Shown here piece by piece: positions 26,303 to 34,861 of a stretch of DNA of 64,000 nucleotides; position 1 is the first letter of the stretch, and each line of letters begins with the position of its first letter. The notes beneath the pieces were generated by a model, which ran no database searches, was not told the DNA's origin, and saw nothing but the letters and a program-made list of their open reading frames with translations. This DNA is from Streptomyces sp. CBMA29. GTDB lineage: Bacteria > Actinomycetota > Actinomycetes > Streptomycetales > Streptomycetaceae. The translations under genes were made by a program, and so were the position numbers. The stretch covers positions 90,525-154,524 of the forward strand of contig NZ_MECL01000035.1 in the NCBI RefSeq assembly GCF_014596445.1, in the 5' to 3' direction.

Positions 26303-26515
26303 TCACGTGGATTCTTTCAGAGCCGCCGCTTCGGTTTTCGCGGCCACACGTTCCAGCAGCTCGTCCAGATCGTATTGCGCGCGTCCGGGACTGCCGTAGC
26401 GGGTGATCTTGCCGCGGCTGGCCCATTTCCTGATCGTCGCTTCGGAGACTCCGGCGGCGAGTGCGGCGAGTTGGGTCGGAACAAGCCGACTTCTATTGCG
26501 CGGTGGCGGATTCAT
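26303..26515 (-). CDS. Small helix-turn-helix protein coupled to the cysteine-rich protein
   Basis: The 70-residue protein (MNPPPRNRSR...) has a MerR/excisionase-like HTH: LVPTQLAALAAGVSEATIRKWASRGKI, followed by a wing RYGSPGRAQYDLDELLERV. ATG 26515 overlaps the stop of the preceding gene as ATGA. In the paralogous protein at 30384-31289 a comparable HTH is fused to the C terminus of the cysteine-rich part. The two products here may therefore act together as a DNA-binding complex. Confidence 0.75.
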   Translation of the reverse strand: MNPPPRNRSRLVPTQLAALAAGVSEATIRKWASRGKITRYGSPGRAQYDLDELLERVAAKTEAAALKEST

Positions 26516-27213
26516 GCGGCGTCCTCCGGGCGCTGGGATTGTGCTGCCGCTCCCGCAGTGCCGCGCGCGAACTGCCGCGTCTGCTGAATCTGCCGGGATA
26601 GCAGAAGCCATTGATGGGGCTGCCAACTGTGTCCTGCGGTGCAGCTCACTTCTCGGGTGCGCCGGCCGTCCGGAGACGACGGCGCCGTGGTCATCGCCGC
26701 GCCGCAACCGGAATGGATGCACTGGCCGAGATCCATGCGCAACGCGGGCTGCGTGTAGGCGGACCGGCGCGCGCGGTGCGTGATCTCGGAGATCTCCTCA
26801 GCGAAGTCCGCGGCGGTCGGGTGCGCGAGCAGCCAGTTGAGGTGGACGACGAGGAAGTCGGCCATCTCCTCCGGCTGCCGGCGGACCGGCTTGCGGACCG
26901 CGCGCTCCTCGGCGACCATCGCCGCCCACGAGGCCAGGAACCCGACGATGCCGGACCGGGCGGTGATCGCCGCCTCGTCCAGCCGTATTCCGGTCGACTG
27001 CCTGCTGCCGCTGACCCGTTGCAGGGTCGGATTGCGGCGCGGATGGAGCACCGACTCGCAGTCGTCGTAGATCTCCGGCAGCTCCATCAGATTCGCCTTG
27101 AGATCGTGGTAGCACGAGGTGCACAGACGCAGTCCCGGGGCCGCTGTGCGACGAGGTCGCGACCCGTGCGGCACGGTGCCGCATTTTTGGCCCACACAGA
27201 GAGATGAATTCAT
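26512..27213 (-). CDS. Cysteine-rich protein of unknown function, paralogue of 30384-31289
   Basis: The 233-residue protein has C-x4-C (Cys6, Cys11) and C-x2-C (Cys31, Cys34) at the N terminus, a probable zinc ribbon. An acidic helical segment ELPEIYDDCESVL follows, then a helical middle. A second cysteine/histidine cluster (LGQCIHSGCGAAM, then CTAGHSWQPHQW) lies near the C terminus. The same pattern recurs in the PKS cluster's protein at 30384-31289 (Cys8, Cys13, Cys37, Cys40; LGDCVEPGCEG; HTWAGHQL). The ribosome site is weak. No function is known; the coupled HTH gene suggests transcriptional control. Confidence 0.8.
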   Translation of the reverse strand: MNSSLCVGQKCGTVPHGSRPRRTAAPGLRLCTSCYHDLKANLMELPEIYDDCESVLHPRRNPTLQRVSGSRQSTGIRLDEAAITARSGIVGFLASWAAMVAEERAVRKPVRRQPEEMADFLVVHLNWLLAHPTAADFAEEISEITHRARRSAYTQPALRMDLGQCIHSGCGAAMTTAPSSPDGRRTREVSCTAGHSWQPHQWLLLSRQIQQTRQFARGTAGAAAQSQRPEDAA

Positions 27214-28554
27214 TTGGTCACCCGTTGGTCATGATGTCGGAAGGTGGCTGTCGCAGTGCGAACTCGTCGATCGACTCGATGACCGAGGGGAGTGCGCCCT
27301 GTTCAGGACATGCCGAAAGTCGTCGTCGGTGCAGGTGAGCGACGTCCCGTCGGAACATGGCCGTGCATCGGCTGCCGGCGACGGAATGGCGCACCCGTCA
27401 GCGGCGACCGCTGGATCCGGAACCTGTCGACGTACTCCAGGCGCAAGGGAATTGCTCAGTGGAACGCCTGGACCATCTCAACGCAGTGCTGAACGCAGTG
27501 CAGAACGGTCGGCGAGGGCCGGGCCGACCGGATATACCGCGAGCAGCGGTGCTCGCGGGCTCCACGGGCCAGTGGGGCCCATGGGGCACGCCGGATCATG
27601 GAGGCGTGCGTCGTGAGCGGATCGCACCTGTGCGGGATGTTTTGGGGCGCGCGTGTGCCGTGGTGTCGCCGGAGCGGGACGTCGTCGTCCGTGCCACGCG
27701 TGACGGGGCCTGCCGCGCCGTGCCCGGGACCGTTCGAAGAGCTGGATCCCCGCCGGTCGCCCGAGGGTGACCTGGAGAAACGCTCTCGCAGCGCCATGAG
27801 GTGAACGGCTCATCCACCGTGCCTGAAGCACCCCGGCACGAGACCGAGGTTACCGGCGATCGGAAACGCCGTGGTGGCCGTGATGAGTCCAGTTGGGCCT
27901 GTCGCGTTAAATCCGTGTTCATAACGATCCGGAACCCCCGCTCCCGAGTCATGTACGGCTTACAGCATACGGATGTTCGCGTTTGGCAGGCGACGATACA
28001 GGCAAACGAAGGAGCCGTCCACACCTGATCTACCTGCGACGATCACGCTCCACGCGGCTCTGACCGGCGGCTCATTGACGAGAATGTCGCCGCGTAAAAT
28101 GTGACTACACGCTAGCGTGACGCCGTCGTGAACCCGCGAACAATCACCATCTGACAGAGCGTCAGGCGAGATGGTCATTCGGGTCCGGAGTGTTCCGAAA
28201 TGCTCGATGTTGAGGCGATGCTATGAGGATCATCGGACTTCATCGGTGTCACGCAAATTCGAGGGGTACTGCAACCATTTTTCGCGACCGGATACTCCCG
28301 ACCCGTCGATGAACTGCGCAAACAGCGCGCTGGCCAAGTGAAGTTGACATCGACAGCCAGAGACTGTCACGATACTTCCGGCGGCCGAGGTATGCCCGGA
28401 TCCAGGCAGCAGTGAGACCCCGGACGCCACCCTCACACTCAGATCACCGAGCCCCGCGTGCGCTGTGCCGCCGCGGGGCTTCGTCATGGGCGGCCACGCC
28501 GTCTCCGACCGCCCGCCACCGGCACCGCGAAAGGCCGAAAGGAGCCTGCGGCGC
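27214..28554. other. 1.3-kb region without a recognisable gene
   Basis: The stretch between the divergent cysteine-rich gene and the malonyltransferase holds only short open frames without recognisable protein features. Its 3' half (28000-28400) is less GC-rich. Features seen: a 12-bp perfect palindrome CACGCTAGCGTG at 28108-28119, CATCGG repeated at 10-base spacing (28231-28236 and 28241-28246), and a 12-base near-repeat around GAACGCAGTGC at 27480-27503. It is probably the promoter/regulatory region opening the PKS cluster, possibly with decayed gene remains. Confidence 0.5.
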
Positions 28555-29511
28555 ATGGACAGGATCGGTTTTGTCTTCCCCGGCCAGGGTTCGCAGAAGG
28601 TGGGAATGGGTCTCGACCTCGCCGGAGAGCATCCGGATCTGGTCGGCCCCTACTACCGCACCGCGGACGAGATCCTCGGCCTTCCACTGTCCCGGCTGTG
28701 CTGGGAGGGACCCGCCGAGGTCCTCCGGGACACCTCGATCACCCAGCCCGCGATCTTCCTGACCAGCCTGTGCACCTGGCAGAGCCTGCGTCCGCGCGGT
28801 CTCGTCCCCGACATCGTCGCGGGCCACAGCCTCGGCGAATACACCGCGCTGGTCGCCGCGGGCGTCCTCGATTGGACCGACGCGCTCCGACTCGTACGGC
28901 TGCGCGGCCAGTTGATGGCCGCGGTCAACGCACGCGTGCCCGGCGCCATGGCGGCCGTACTCGGCCTGCCACTCGGGGACGTCGAGGCCCTCTGCGCGCA
29001 GGCCGCCACCGGCACCGGCCAGATCGTCGAGATCGCCAACGACAACGAACCGGCCCAGGCGGTCGTCTCGGGCCAGGCCGAAGCCGTCCAGTGGGTGATG
29101 GCCGCGGCCAAGGACGCCGGCGCGCGCCGGGCGGTCCCCCTCGAAGTCGGCGCGCCTTTCCATTGCAGTCTCATGAGCGAGATCGAGGACGAATTCGCGG
29201 CGGCCCTGGACGCGGTGGAATTCCGAGATCCGGTGGTCGAGACGCTCTCGTCCGTCACCGCGGCGCCGGTCACCACCGCCGCCGAGGCGCGTACCGCGCT
29301 CAAACGCCAGCTCACCGGCCGGGTCCGCTGGACCGAGACCGTGGCCGGAATGTCGGACGCGGGCGTGAGCCGCTTCATCGAGATCGGCCCCGGAAAGGTA
29401 CTCGGCGGCCTGTGCCGCCGGATCGCCCCGACATCACGGGTGTTCGCGACATTCGATTCACGGCAGTGTGCCTCGACTCTCGATGCGCTCGCATTCGCGG
29501 CCGGAGGTTGA
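28555..29511 (+). CDS. Malonyl-CoA:ACP acyltransferase
   Basis: The 318-residue protein is a FabD-type malonyltransferase: FPGQGSQKVGMG at the N terminus, the nucleophile Ser92 in GHSLGEYTAL, QLMAAVNARVPGAMAAVLG, and the catalytic histidine region GAPFHCSLM. It loads malonyl units onto the acyl carrier protein. Most type II PKS clusters borrow the fatty-acid enzyme; a dedicated copy is found in some angucycline clusters. ATG 28555 has a GAAAGGAG ribosome site. It opens a long co-directional series of PKS genes. Confidence 0.93.
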   Translation: MDRIGFVFPGQGSQKVGMGLDLAGEHPDLVGPYYRTADEILGLPLSRLCWEGPAEVLRDTSITQPAIFLTSLCTWQSLRPRGLVPDIVAGHSLGEYTALVAAGVLDWTDALRLVRLRGQLMAAVNARVPGAMAAVLGLPLGDVEALCAQAATGTGQIVEIANDNEPAQAVVSGQAEAVQWVMAAAKDAGARRAVPLEVGAPFHCSLMSEIEDEFAAALDAVEFRDPVVETLSSVTAAPVTTAAEARTALKRQLTGRVRWTETVAGMSDAGVSRFIEIGPGKVLGGLCRRIAPTSRVFATFDSRQCASTLDALAFAAGG

Positions 29512-29589
29512 CCGGAGGCTCGCAAACAGTCCAAGGAACCGATCAGACCCAGGTCGCAGTCGGACCTGAGCGTCACAAAGGGCGGACCC

Positions 29590-30387
29590 ATGAGCCGGAT
29601 AGACCTTCTGAAGCCTCATATACCAGCCCCACGTGCGTCCGCAAACGTCAATCGCACCGAGATACGTACCGCATCGCCGGTACGGGGAGTGCCGGGGCCG
29701 TCCGTGAGCTGGCGGGTACTTGTGGTGGAACCTCATGCAGACGACGCCGAATCCCTGGTCAGGGGGTTGCGGCGGCACGGACACGAGGTCGCGTCGGTCG
29801 GCACGGGCGGCGCGGCACTCCAGACGTACGAGGACGCGGACCTGGTCCTGCTCGACCTCGACCTGCCCGACCTGGACGGACTCGAGGTCTGCCGGAGCAT
29901 CCGGTCGGTCTGCGACGTGGCGGTCATCGCCGTCACCGCGCGCGGCACCGAACTCGACCGGGTGCTCGGCCTCCAGGCCGGCGCCGACGACTACCTCGTC
30001 AAGCCGTACGGCTTCCGCGAGTTGATGGCCCGGATGGACGCGGTCATGCGCCGCGCCCGCCCGGAACCCGCCTCCGCGCGGGTCATTTCCTGCGGACCGC
30101 TGCGGATCGACGCCGGATCGCGCGAAGTGCGGCTCGGCGGACGGCATATAGAGGTGACCCGTAAGGAATTCGACGTGCTCTACCTGCTGGCATCGCACCC
30201 GGACATCGTCATCACCCGGAAGCGGCTCATGCAGCAGGTGTGGGGTGACTCGTGGTCCCGGCGGACCGTCGACACCCATGTCAGCAGCCTCCGCACGAAG
30301 CTGGGCGCCAAGGAGTGGATCGTCACCGTCCGCGGTGTCGGATTCCGGCTCGGTCTGGGGCTCGAACGGTCCGGGTCCTCCGCATGA
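29590..30387 (+). CDS. Atypical OmpR-family response regulator (JadR1-like)
   Basis: The 265-residue protein has a 40-residue N-terminal extension, a receiver domain (about 41-155) and a winged-helix DNA-binding domain (about 165-260; VTRKEFDVLYLLASHPDIVITR, TVDTHVSSLRTKLG). In the receiver, the phospho-acceptor-position Asp89 (LLDLDLPDLDG), the Thr (AVTARG) and the Lys (YLVKPYGF) are kept. The usual DD pair is replaced by Glu47-Pro48, so the metal pocket is incomplete. No histidine kinase is nearby. Atypical regulators of this kind (JadR1, AurP type) bind end products and control angucycline clusters; this is the likely pathway activator. Confidence 0.88.
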   Translation: MSRIDLLKPHIPAPRASANVNRTEIRTASPVRGVPGPSVSWRVLVVEPHADDAESLVRGLRRHGHEVASVGTGGAALQTYEDADLVLLDLDLPDLDGLEVCRSIRSVCDVAVIAVTARGTELDRVLGLQAGADDYLVKPYGFRELMARMDAVMRRARPEPASARVISCGPLRIDAGSREVRLGGRHIEVTRKEFDVLYLLASHPDIVITRKRLMQQVWGDSWSRRTVDTHVSSLRTKLGAKEWIVTVRGVGFRLGLGLERSGSSA

Positions 30388-31289
30388 GCCGCGTGGCCGT
30401 GCGGTGCGAAGGACACGAATGCGGTACGCGGCAGGCCGAGCCCCACGACGGGGGCCGGCGCCCCGGCCGTCCGGTCGGCGGGAACCGGCTGTGCGCCGCC
30501 TGCCACCGTCGGCTGACCACCGGCATCGGCATGCTCCCCGAGCTGTACCGGGACTGCGAGCGGGTGCTGGGCGGCGCCGCGGCCAAGGGGCTGCGCGAAC
30601 GCACCAGCGGCGGACCGCTGCCCGGCATGCCGTTCAACCCGGCGGCGGCCGAGACGCGCGCCGCGATCCTCGGGGTGCTCGGCTCCTGGAGCGGCCTGAT
30701 CGCCCAGCAGCGCGGACTCGTACCGCCCGAGCGGTCCATCGGCACCCTGTCGGTGTTCCTGCTGCGGCACGCCGACTGGCTGGCCGGACACCCGGCCGTC
30801 GCCGAGGCCACCCGCGAGGTGGCCCGGCTGGTCAGCAGGGCCCGCCGCGTCGCCCACCCCGAACAGGTCCGCCGGATCGCGCTCGGCGACTGCGTCGAGC
30901 CCGGCTGCGAGGGGCGGCTGTCCGCCGTCGTACGCGTCGGGGCGACCGCCGCGCACCCGGCCGTGCAGTGCGACGCCCAGCCCCGGCACACCTGGGCCGG
31001 GCACCAACTCACCCGTCTGCGACGCCTGATGCCCGCCGAGGACACGGCCCTGGGCACAGGGGCCGCCGCCGCCGACCCCGCCGCCGGCACCCCCGCCGTC
31101 GCCGAGCGCTGGCTCACCGCCGCCGACATCTCGCGGCTGTGGAGCACCCCGGTCGGCACCGTCTACCGGCTGGCCAGCGAGCAGAGCTGGCGCCGCAGGC
31201 ACGGCTCGGGCCGCACCTACTACTCGGAGGCCGACGCACACGCGTGCTTCAGCCGCCGCGCCGAGCGATCTGCCGCACGATCCCGCTAG
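30384..31289 (+). CDS. Cysteine-rich protein with fused C-terminal HTH
   Basis: The 301-residue protein begins by ATGA overlap with the response regulator. It repeats the design of the protein at 26512-27213: C-x4-C and C-x2-C (Cys8, Cys13, Cys37, Cys40), LPELYRDCERVL, a helical middle, LGDCVEPGCEG and a His-rich segment. After an Ala/Pro linker it adds a helix-turn-helix (AADISRLWSTPVGTVYRLASEQ) with a wing RTYYSEADAHA. It is probably a metal-binding DNA-binding co-regulator of the cluster. Function not established. Confidence 0.75.
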   Translation: MSRVAVRCEGHECGTRQAEPHDGGRRPGRPVGGNRLCAACHRRLTTGIGMLPELYRDCERVLGGAAAKGLRERTSGGPLPGMPFNPAAAETRAAILGVLGSWSGLIAQQRGLVPPERSIGTLSVFLLRHADWLAGHPAVAEATREVARLVSRARRVAHPEQVRRIALGDCVEPGCEGRLSAVVRVGATAAHPAVQCDAQPRHTWAGHQLTRLRRLMPAEDTALGTGAAAADPAAGTPAVAERWLTAADISRLWSTPVGTVYRLASEQSWRRRHGSGRTYYSEADAHACFSRRAERSAARSR

Positions 31290-31298
31290 GACGGCCGG

Positions 31299-31415
31299 TT
31301 TCCGGGTCCGATTTCCGGGTCCGGTTTCGACGACGGGTTTCGACGACGGGCTTCGGCGGCCGGTTTCGACGGCCTGTTCCGGCGGCCTGTTCCGACGGCT
31401 TGTTCCGACGACCAG
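31299..31415 (+). repeat. Tandem array of nine 13-base units (array 1)
   Basis: Nine adjacent units of exactly 13 bases run without gaps, for example TTTCCGGGTCCGG, TTTCGACGACGGG (twice, identical), TTTCGACGGCCTG and TTCCGACGGCTTG. Unit starts are at 31299, 31312, 31325, 31338, 31351, 31364, 31377, 31390 and 31403. It fills the gap between the HTH-fusion gene and the polyketide cyclase gene. Thirteen is not a multiple of three, so the array is not a coding repeat. Confidence 0.85.
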
Positions 31416-31455
31416 CGGACGACCCCTCCATCACTCCCATCACCAGGAGCGAACG

Positions 31456-31785
31456 ATGCACAGCACGTTGATAGTCGCGCGCATGCTGCCGCAGTCCGCG
31501 GAGGACGTGGCCCGGATCTTCGGGGAATTCGACCAGACCGGGATGCCCGATCTGATGGGCACCCGCCGACGGGAGCTCTTCTCCTACAACGGCCTCTATT
31601 TCCACCTCCAGGACTTCGACACCGAGGCCGGTAACACGACCATCGAACAGACCAAGGACCACCCGCTCTTTGTGCAGGTCAGCGCCGACCTGAAGCCGCA
31701 CATCGAGGCCTACGACCCGGCGACCTGGCAGTCGCCGAAGGACGCGATGGCCACGCGTTTCTATCACTGGGCCAAGTCCGAGTGA
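31456..31785 (+). CDS. TcmI/JadI-type polyketide cyclase
   Basis: The 109-residue protein is a type II polyketide cyclase of the TcmI family, a small alpha+beta barrel. Recognisable segments are [37 protein letters not shown], and the C-terminal ATRFYHW. Members such as JadI, UrdF and LanF direct the angular fourth-ring closure in angucyclines. ATG 31456 has an AGGAG ribosome site. Its position directly before KS-alpha matches the jad/urd/lan gene order. Confidence 0.92.
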   Translation: MHSTLIVARMLPQSAEDVARIFGEFDQTGMPDLMGTRRRELFSYNGLYFHLQDFDTEAGNTTIEQTKDHPLFVQVSADLKPHIEAYDPATWQSPKDAMATRFYHWAKSE

Positions 31786-31846
31786 CGGACCTGATCTCGA
31801 GCCTGTCCTCAAGAATTCACGAAATTCCGAAGGGAGCGGCGTCCAC

Positions 31847-33103
31847 ATGGGACGGCGAGTGGTGATAACCGGCATTGGGGTCGTGGCGCCGGGGGGTGTC
31901 GGCGTGAAGGACTTCTGGAGTCTGCTGAGCGACGGCCGAACCGCGACCAGAGGCATCACGTTTTTTGATCCCGCCCCGTTCCGTTCCCGTGTCGCGGCCG
32001 AGGTCGATTTCGACCCGGAGGCACTGGGACTGAGCCCGCAGGAGATCCGCCGCATGGACCGCGCCGCGCAGTTCGCGGTGGTCACGGCCGCGGAGGCGCT
32101 CGCGGGCAGCGGACTGGAGATGTCCGACCTGGACCCGTACCGGACCGGGGTGACCGTCGGCAGCGCCGTCGGCGCGACGATGGGCCTGGACCAGGAGTAC
32201 CGCGTCACCAGTGACGGCGGGCGTCTCGACCTCAACGACCACCGGTACGCGGTACCGCATCTGTACGACTTCTTCGTGCCCAGCTCCTTCGCGAGCGAAG
32301 TGGCCTGGTCCACCGGGGCCGAGGGCCCGGCGACGGTGGTCTCCACCGGCTGCACCTCGGGTCTGGACTCGGTGGGCTACGCGACCGAGCTGATCCGCGA
32401 AGGCAGCGTCGACGTGATGATCGCGGGCGCCACCGACGCCCCGATCTCCCCGATCACCGTGGCCTGCTTCGACGCCATCAAGGCCACCACCTCGCGCAAC
32501 GACGACCCCGAGCACGCCTCGCGGCCGTTCGACAACTCCCGCAACGGCTTCGTCCTCGGCGAGGGTTCCGCGATGTTCGTGCTGGAGGAGTACGAGGCGG
32601 CCAAGGCGCGCGGCGCGCACATCTACTGCGAGATCGCCGGGTACGCCACCCGCTCCAACGCCTTCCACATGACGGGTCTGCGGCCCGAGGGCCTGGAGAT
32701 GGCCGAGGCCATCAGGACGGCCCTGGACGAGGCGCGGATGAACCCCGACGAGATCGACTACGTCAACGCGCACGGCTCGGGCACCAAGCAGAACGACCGC
32801 CACGAGACCGCCGCCGTCAAGCGCACGCTGGGCGACCACGCCTACCGCACGCCGATGAGCTCCATCAAGTCGATGGTCGGGCACTCGCTCGGCGCGATCG
32901 GCTCGATCGAGATCGCCGCGTCCGCGCTGGCCATCGAGAACAATCTCGTCCCGCCGACGGCCAATCTGCACGAGCCGGACCCGCAGTGCGACCTGGACTA
33001 CGTACCGCTGAAGGCCAGGGAGTGGACCACCGACGCCGTGCTCAGCGTCGGCAGCGGCTTCGGCGGCTTCCAGAGCGCGATGGTGCTGCGGAGGGCGGCA
33101 TGA
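31847..33103 (+). CDS. Ketosynthase alpha subunit (KS-alpha), minimal type II PKS
   Basis: The 418-residue beta-ketoacyl synthase has its catalytic triad visible: Cys169 in [14 protein letters not shown], His309 in [11 protein letters not shown] and His346 in [12 protein letters not shown]. With the chain-length factor and ACP it condenses malonyl units into a poly-beta-keto chain. The gene overlaps the KS-beta start as ATGA, which secures equal expression. Flanking genes for the JadI-type cyclase and for the ketoreductase and aromatase point to a decaketide angucycline backbone. Confidence 0.97.
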   Translation: MGRRVVITGIGVVAPGGVGVKDFWSLLSDGRTATRGITFFDPAPFRSRVAAEVDFDPEALGLSPQEIRRMDRAAQFAVVTAAEALAGSGLEMSDLDPYRTGVTVGSAVGATMGLDQEYRVTSDGGRLDLNDHRYAVPHLYDFFVPSSFASEVAWSTGAEGPATVVSTGCTSGLDSVGYATELIREGSVDVMIAGATDAPISPITVACFDAIKATTSRNDDPEHASRPFDNSRNGFVLGEGSAMFVLEEYEAAKARGAHIYCEIAGYATRSNAFHMTGLRPEGLEMAEAIRTALDEARMNPDEIDYVNAHGSGTKQNDRHETAAVKRTLGDHAYRTPMSSIKSMVGHSLGAIGSIEIAASALAIENNLVPPTANLHEPDPQCDLDYVPLKAREWTTDAVLSVGSGFGGFQSAMVLRRAA

Positions 33104-34353
33104 CCACTTCCGAAGGCACGGCCGCTCCCGCACAAGGTGTTACGTCCGTCGTCGTCACCGGTATCGGCGTCACCGCGCCCAACGGCCTGGGCACCGAGGA
33201 GTTCTGGGCCGCGACCCTCGCGGGGAAGAACGGCATCGGACCCGTCCAGCGGTTCGACGCCACCGGATACCCCGCCAAACTCGCCGGTGAGGTACCGGGC
33301 TTCGTCGCCACGGACTACCTGCCGAGCCGGCTGATCCCGCAGACCGACCACATGACCAGGCTCGCCCTGGTCGCGGCCGACTGGGCGCTGGCCGACGCGG
33401 GCGTCAAGCTCGACGAGTGGAAACAGTTCGACATGGGCGTCATCACCGCCAGCTCCTCCGGCGGTTTCGAATTCGGCCAGAACGAACTGCGGAAGCTGTG
33501 GTCCAAGGGCGGCCAGCACGTCAGCGCGTACCAGTCCTTCGCCTGGTTCTACGCGGTCAACACCGGCCAGATCTCCATCCGCAACGGCATGCAGGGCCCC
33601 AGCGGGGTCGTCGTCTCCGACCAGGCGGGCGGCCTCGACGCGCTCGCGCAGGCCAGGCGGCAGATCCGCAAAGGGACCCGGCTGATCGTCTCCGGCGGCG
33701 TCGACGGCTCGATCTGCCCCTGGGGCTGGATCGCGCAGGTCGCCGCGGGACGGCTCACCGACAGCGACGACCCGGACAAGGCGTACCGGCCCTTCGCCGC
33801 GGACGCCGACGGCTATGTGCCAGGCGAGGGCGGCGCGTTGCTGATCCTGGAGGACGCGGGGTCCGCGCGGGAGCGCGGCGCCAAGGTCTACGGGGAGATC
33901 GCCGGATACGCCTCGACCTTCGACCCCAGGCCCGGCAGCGGGAGGGAGCCCGGCCTCAGGCGGGCCGTCGAGGCGGCGCTGGCCGACGCGGGCCTGACGG
34001 CGGCCGACATCGACGTCGTCTTCGCCGACGCGGCGGCCGTCCCCGAACTGGACCGCGCGGAGGCCGACGCCGTCAACGCGGTCTTCGGACCGCGCGGCGT
34101 GCCGGTCACCGCGCCCAAGACGATGACCGGACGGCTCTACTCAGGAGCCGCGTCGCTCGACACGGCCGCCGCGCTGCTGTCGATCAGGGACGGGATCATC
34201 CCGCCCACCACCCACGTCGCCCCCGCCCCCGAGTACGACCTCGACCTGGTGGTCGACCGGCCCAGGACCGCGCCGGTGAACGCCGCGCTGGTGCTGGCCA
34301 GGGGCTACGGCGGCTTCAACTCGGCGATGGTCGTGCGCGGAGCAGTCCGGTGA
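33100..34353 (+). CDS. Ketosynthase beta subunit / chain-length factor (KS-beta)
   Basis: The 417-residue protein is the KS-alpha partner. The active-site cysteine is replaced by glutamine (Gln175 in [14 protein letters not shown]), the signature of chain-length factors, which decarboxylate malonyl-ACP and set chain length. The start ATG 33100 lies inside the KS-alpha stop. The C-terminal motif [15 protein letters not shown] is as in the family. Chain length cannot be read with certainty; a decaketide is inferred from the accompanying genes. Confidence 0.96.
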   Translation: MTTSEGTAAPAQGVTSVVVTGIGVTAPNGLGTEEFWAATLAGKNGIGPVQRFDATGYPAKLAGEVPGFVATDYLPSRLIPQTDHMTRLALVAADWALADAGVKLDEWKQFDMGVITASSSGGFEFGQNELRKLWSKGGQHVSAYQSFAWFYAVNTGQISIRNGMQGPSGVVVSDQAGGLDALAQARRQIRKGTRLIVSGGVDGSICPWGWIAQVAAGRLTDSDDPDKAYRPFAADADGYVPGEGGALLILEDAGSARERGAKVYGEIAGYASTFDPRPGSGREPGLRRAVEAALADAGLTAADIDVVFADAAAVPELDRAEADAVNAVFGPRGVPVTAPKTMTGRLYSGAASLDTAAALLSIRDGIIPPTTHVAPAPEYDLDLVVDRPRTAPVNAALVLARGYGGFNSAMVVRGAVR

Positions 34354-34397
34354 CGGGCCCGCGCACCGCCGTCGCCACACCTCAGGAAGGGACCGAG

Positions 34398-34667
34398 ATG
34401 GCCGGACCGGAACTCACGATCGACGACCTCAAGCGCATCCTCCGGGAAGCCGCGGGCGAGAGCGAGGGCATCGACCTGGACGGCGACATCCTCGACCAGA
34501 CCTTCGAGGACCTCGGCTACGACTCGCTGGCGCTGCTGGAGACCGGCAGCCGGATCGAGCGCGAGCACGGGATCGAGCTGGAGGACACCTCCATCACCGT
34601 CGTCGAGACGCCGCGGGCGCTGCTCGCCGTCGTCAACGAGCAACTCGCCGCGGAACAAGCGGCCTGA
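34398..34667 (+). CDS. Acyl carrier protein of the type II PKS
   Basis: The 89-residue protein has the phosphopantetheine attachment serine at residue 43 in the motif LGYDSLALLE, with the usual acidic helix II after it. It carries the growing polyketide. ATG 34398 has an AGGAAGGGACC ribosome site and lies 44 bases after KS-beta. The gene is followed by the second 13-base repeat array rather than directly by the ketoreductase. Confidence 0.95.
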   Translation: MAGPELTIDDLKRILREAAGESEGIDLDGDILDQTFEDLGYDSLALLETGSRIEREHGIELEDTSITVVETPRALLAVVNEQLAAEQAA

Positions 34668-34728
34668 CGCTCCCCCCACCCGGTGCCGCCGCCGTGCTCC
34701 CGAGGCGCGGCGGCGGCGCCGACCAGCC

Positions 34729-34832
34729 CATACGTACAGCGCACACGTAAAGCCCACGCGTAAAGCCCACACGTACAGCCCACGCGTAAAGCCCACACGT
34801 ACAGCGCACTTGAACGCAGCACATGTACGCAG
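34729..34832 (+). repeat. Tandem array of eight 13-base units (array 2)
   Basis: Eight adjacent 13-base units: CATACGTACAGCG, CACACGTAAAGCC, CACGCGTAAAGCC, CACACGTACAGCC, CACGCGTAAAGCC, CACACGTACAGCG, CACTTGAACGCAG and CACATGTACGCAG, starting at 34729 and every 13 bases. The last two are more diverged. The array lies between the ACP and ketoreductase genes, interrupting the PKS operon. The unit sequence differs from array 1, but the period is identical. Confidence 0.85.
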
Positions 34833-34861
34833 CCGAGCGGTACCGAGTCGGAGGAGCAGTC

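Noticed and set aside
27596..28028. Short open frames on both strands in the 1.3-kb gap (for example 27801-28028 plus, 27596-28024 minus)
   Set aside because: No ribosome site, no typical codon bias and no recognisable protein features.
28108..28119. CACGCTAGCGTG palindrome as a gamma-butyrolactone receptor (ARE) site
   Set aside because: It lacks the longer ARE pattern, and no receptor or synthase gene is in the window.
31299..34832. 13-base arrays considered as CRISPR or coding repeats
   Set aside because: Units are contiguous without spacers, so not CRISPR; 13 is not a multiple of three and no open frame with a repeating peptide is used.
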